Assembly (NCBI GenBank): GCA_013398055.1 | Contig: VZRS01014304.1 | Coordinates: 310,001 to 374,000 of the forward strand | From: Ifrita kowaldi | Lineage: Eukaryota; Chordata; Aves; Passeriformes; Cinclosomatidae | Direction of reading: 5' to 3' | DNA length: 64,000 bases | In this document: piece by piece, positions 63,274 through 64,000 of the stretch | Position numbering within the stretch: position 1 is the first letter of the stretch | Layout of the letters: each line of letters begins with the position of its first letter | The notes under the pieces: model-generated | What the model was told of the DNA's origin: nothing | The model's database searches: none | Seen by the model: the letters and a program-made list of their open reading frames with translations, nothing else | Made by a program: the position numbers and the translations under genes

Positions 63274-63597
63274 GTAAGCTGTGTTTTCTCGGGTTTCCCT
63301 TTATTTTGTAAATAATGATCAGTTTGGACTCCAGTTTCATATCCCTGCACTCAGTCTTTTGACTGTGTCCTTGAACACTCTCGTTTCCCATCAGGACCCT
63401 TGTGCTTTTCTGGCTCTCAGTTACATTTGCTGTTGAGTTTTGTTGCCAACTCTTTCTCAAGACAAAAAAAATTTTGACCAAACAATTCCTTTGTGCTGAA
63501 ATTATAAAAAAATCCCTAAATTACGATTGTCTTTGTAACTAGAATGAAAAAAAAACCCTACATAATTATTTTTTTCCTTCCTTTTTATCTGATTCAG
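63274..63597 (+). other. CELSR1: CELSR1 intron, 324 nt
   Basis: Phase-0 intron, AT-rich with an A-rich stretch at 63547-63555; nothing else recognised. Confidence 0.9.
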
Positions 63598-63807
63598 AAT
63601 GAGAAGTTACACCACAACGAGACCAAGTTGGATGGAGACAAAACCATACGGGTCGTGAGAGCGCTGCAGAATGCCACCAAATACACCCACAGCTTGTATG
63701 GCAACGACGTGAGGACAGCTTACCAGATGATGATCCGCGTCCTCCAGTATGAGAGCCAGCAGCAAGGGTTTGACTTGGCAGCCACAAGGGACGTGGAATT
63801 CAATGAG
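63598..63807 (+). CDS. CELSR1: CELSR1 exon: start of GAIN region
   Basis: A 210-nt symmetric (phase 0-0) exon encoding residues 722-791: NEKLHHNETKLDGDKTIRVV, RALQNATKYTHSLYGNDVRT, AYQMMIRVLQYESQQQGFDL, AATRDVEFNE. This is the helical N-terminal part of the GAIN domain (GNDVRTAYQ and QQGFDLAATxD are conserved in CELSR1). Sequons NET and NAT. Acceptor TTATCTGATTCAG|AAT, donor GAG|GTAAGA. The remaining GAIN, GPS, seven-pass and cytoplasmic exons lie beyond the window. Confidence 0.96.
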
Positions 63808-64000
63808 GTAAGAGAAATACTGTATACTGTGCTGAGCCCTTACAGCTTCCCTTAAAAGTTAGGTGGCTGTGGGTAATTAAATTTGTCTTTGACCAAGGTG
63901 AAGTGAATATTGTGTAATTGCTTACTGTGTTCCACAAATAAGCCTTTCTTCTCAGATTAGAATGGAAAGTTGGTTATGCATGTGTCTATACACGCATATG
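63808..64000 (+). other. CELSR1: CELSR1 intron, 5' part
   Basis: Phase-0 intron running off the window; nothing else recognised. Confidence 0.85.

Noticed and set aside
20421..63807. Assignment to CELSR2 or CELSR3 instead of CELSR1
   Set aside because: The HormR region (AFEAGIWWPQTKFGQPAAVP) and the LamG1 insertion match my recall of CELSR1 and differ from CELSR2 at several positions.
1..64000. CRISPR arrays, operons, tRNA or rRNA genes, prophage
   Set aside because: Nothing with spacer-repeat periodicity, cloverleaf boxes or rRNA-like sequence was seen; the window is intron-rich vertebrate DNA.

Overview
The window is vertebrate nuclear DNA, most likely from a bird and probably a songbird. 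Exons are small and GC-AG-rich islands in long AT-richer introns, all splice sites are GT-AG, the interspersed repeats are CR1 LINE fragments (one with the 8-bp microsatellite tail typical of avian CR1), and a solo LTR at about 33449-34016 resembles one I know as abundant in passerine genomes. No bacterial-type gene, rRNA, tRNA or CRISPR array was seen.

The only gene I can support is CELSR1 (cadherin EGF LAG seven-pass G-type receptor 1, the vertebrate Flamingo/Starry night homologue), on the + strand. Sixteen internal coding exons between 20421 and 63807 join in one frame (2372 nt, about 790 residues, no internal stop). In order they encode an EGF-like repeat, laminin G domain 1, an EGF-like repeat, laminin G domain 2, two EGF-like repeats, two laminin-type EGF modules, the hormone-receptor (HormR) domain and the start of the GAIN region. 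The cadherin repeats lie 5' of the window; the GPS, seven-pass membrane region and cytoplasmic tail lie 3' of it.

Layout: 1-20420 is intron without a recognised exon, carrying CR1 fragments and possible conserved noncoding blocks. 20421-27100 holds three exons (EGF plus the first half of LamG1). 27101-47321 is a 20.2-kb intron with a solo LTR, a perfect 90-bp tandem duplication containing AP-1-like sites, a paired POU-octamer repeat, an 888-bp antisense open frame and a CpG-rich block near 40850-41060. 47322-63807 holds the remaining thirteen exons.

The structures best worth following up are non-coding: a perfect 42-bp inverted repeat with a 20-nt loop (55548-55651) in a 380-nt intron, the 90-bp tandem duplication, the CpG-rich intronic block, and a purine-rich AAG acceptor at the end of the 20-kb intron. 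I did not find a novel multi-gene system in this window.
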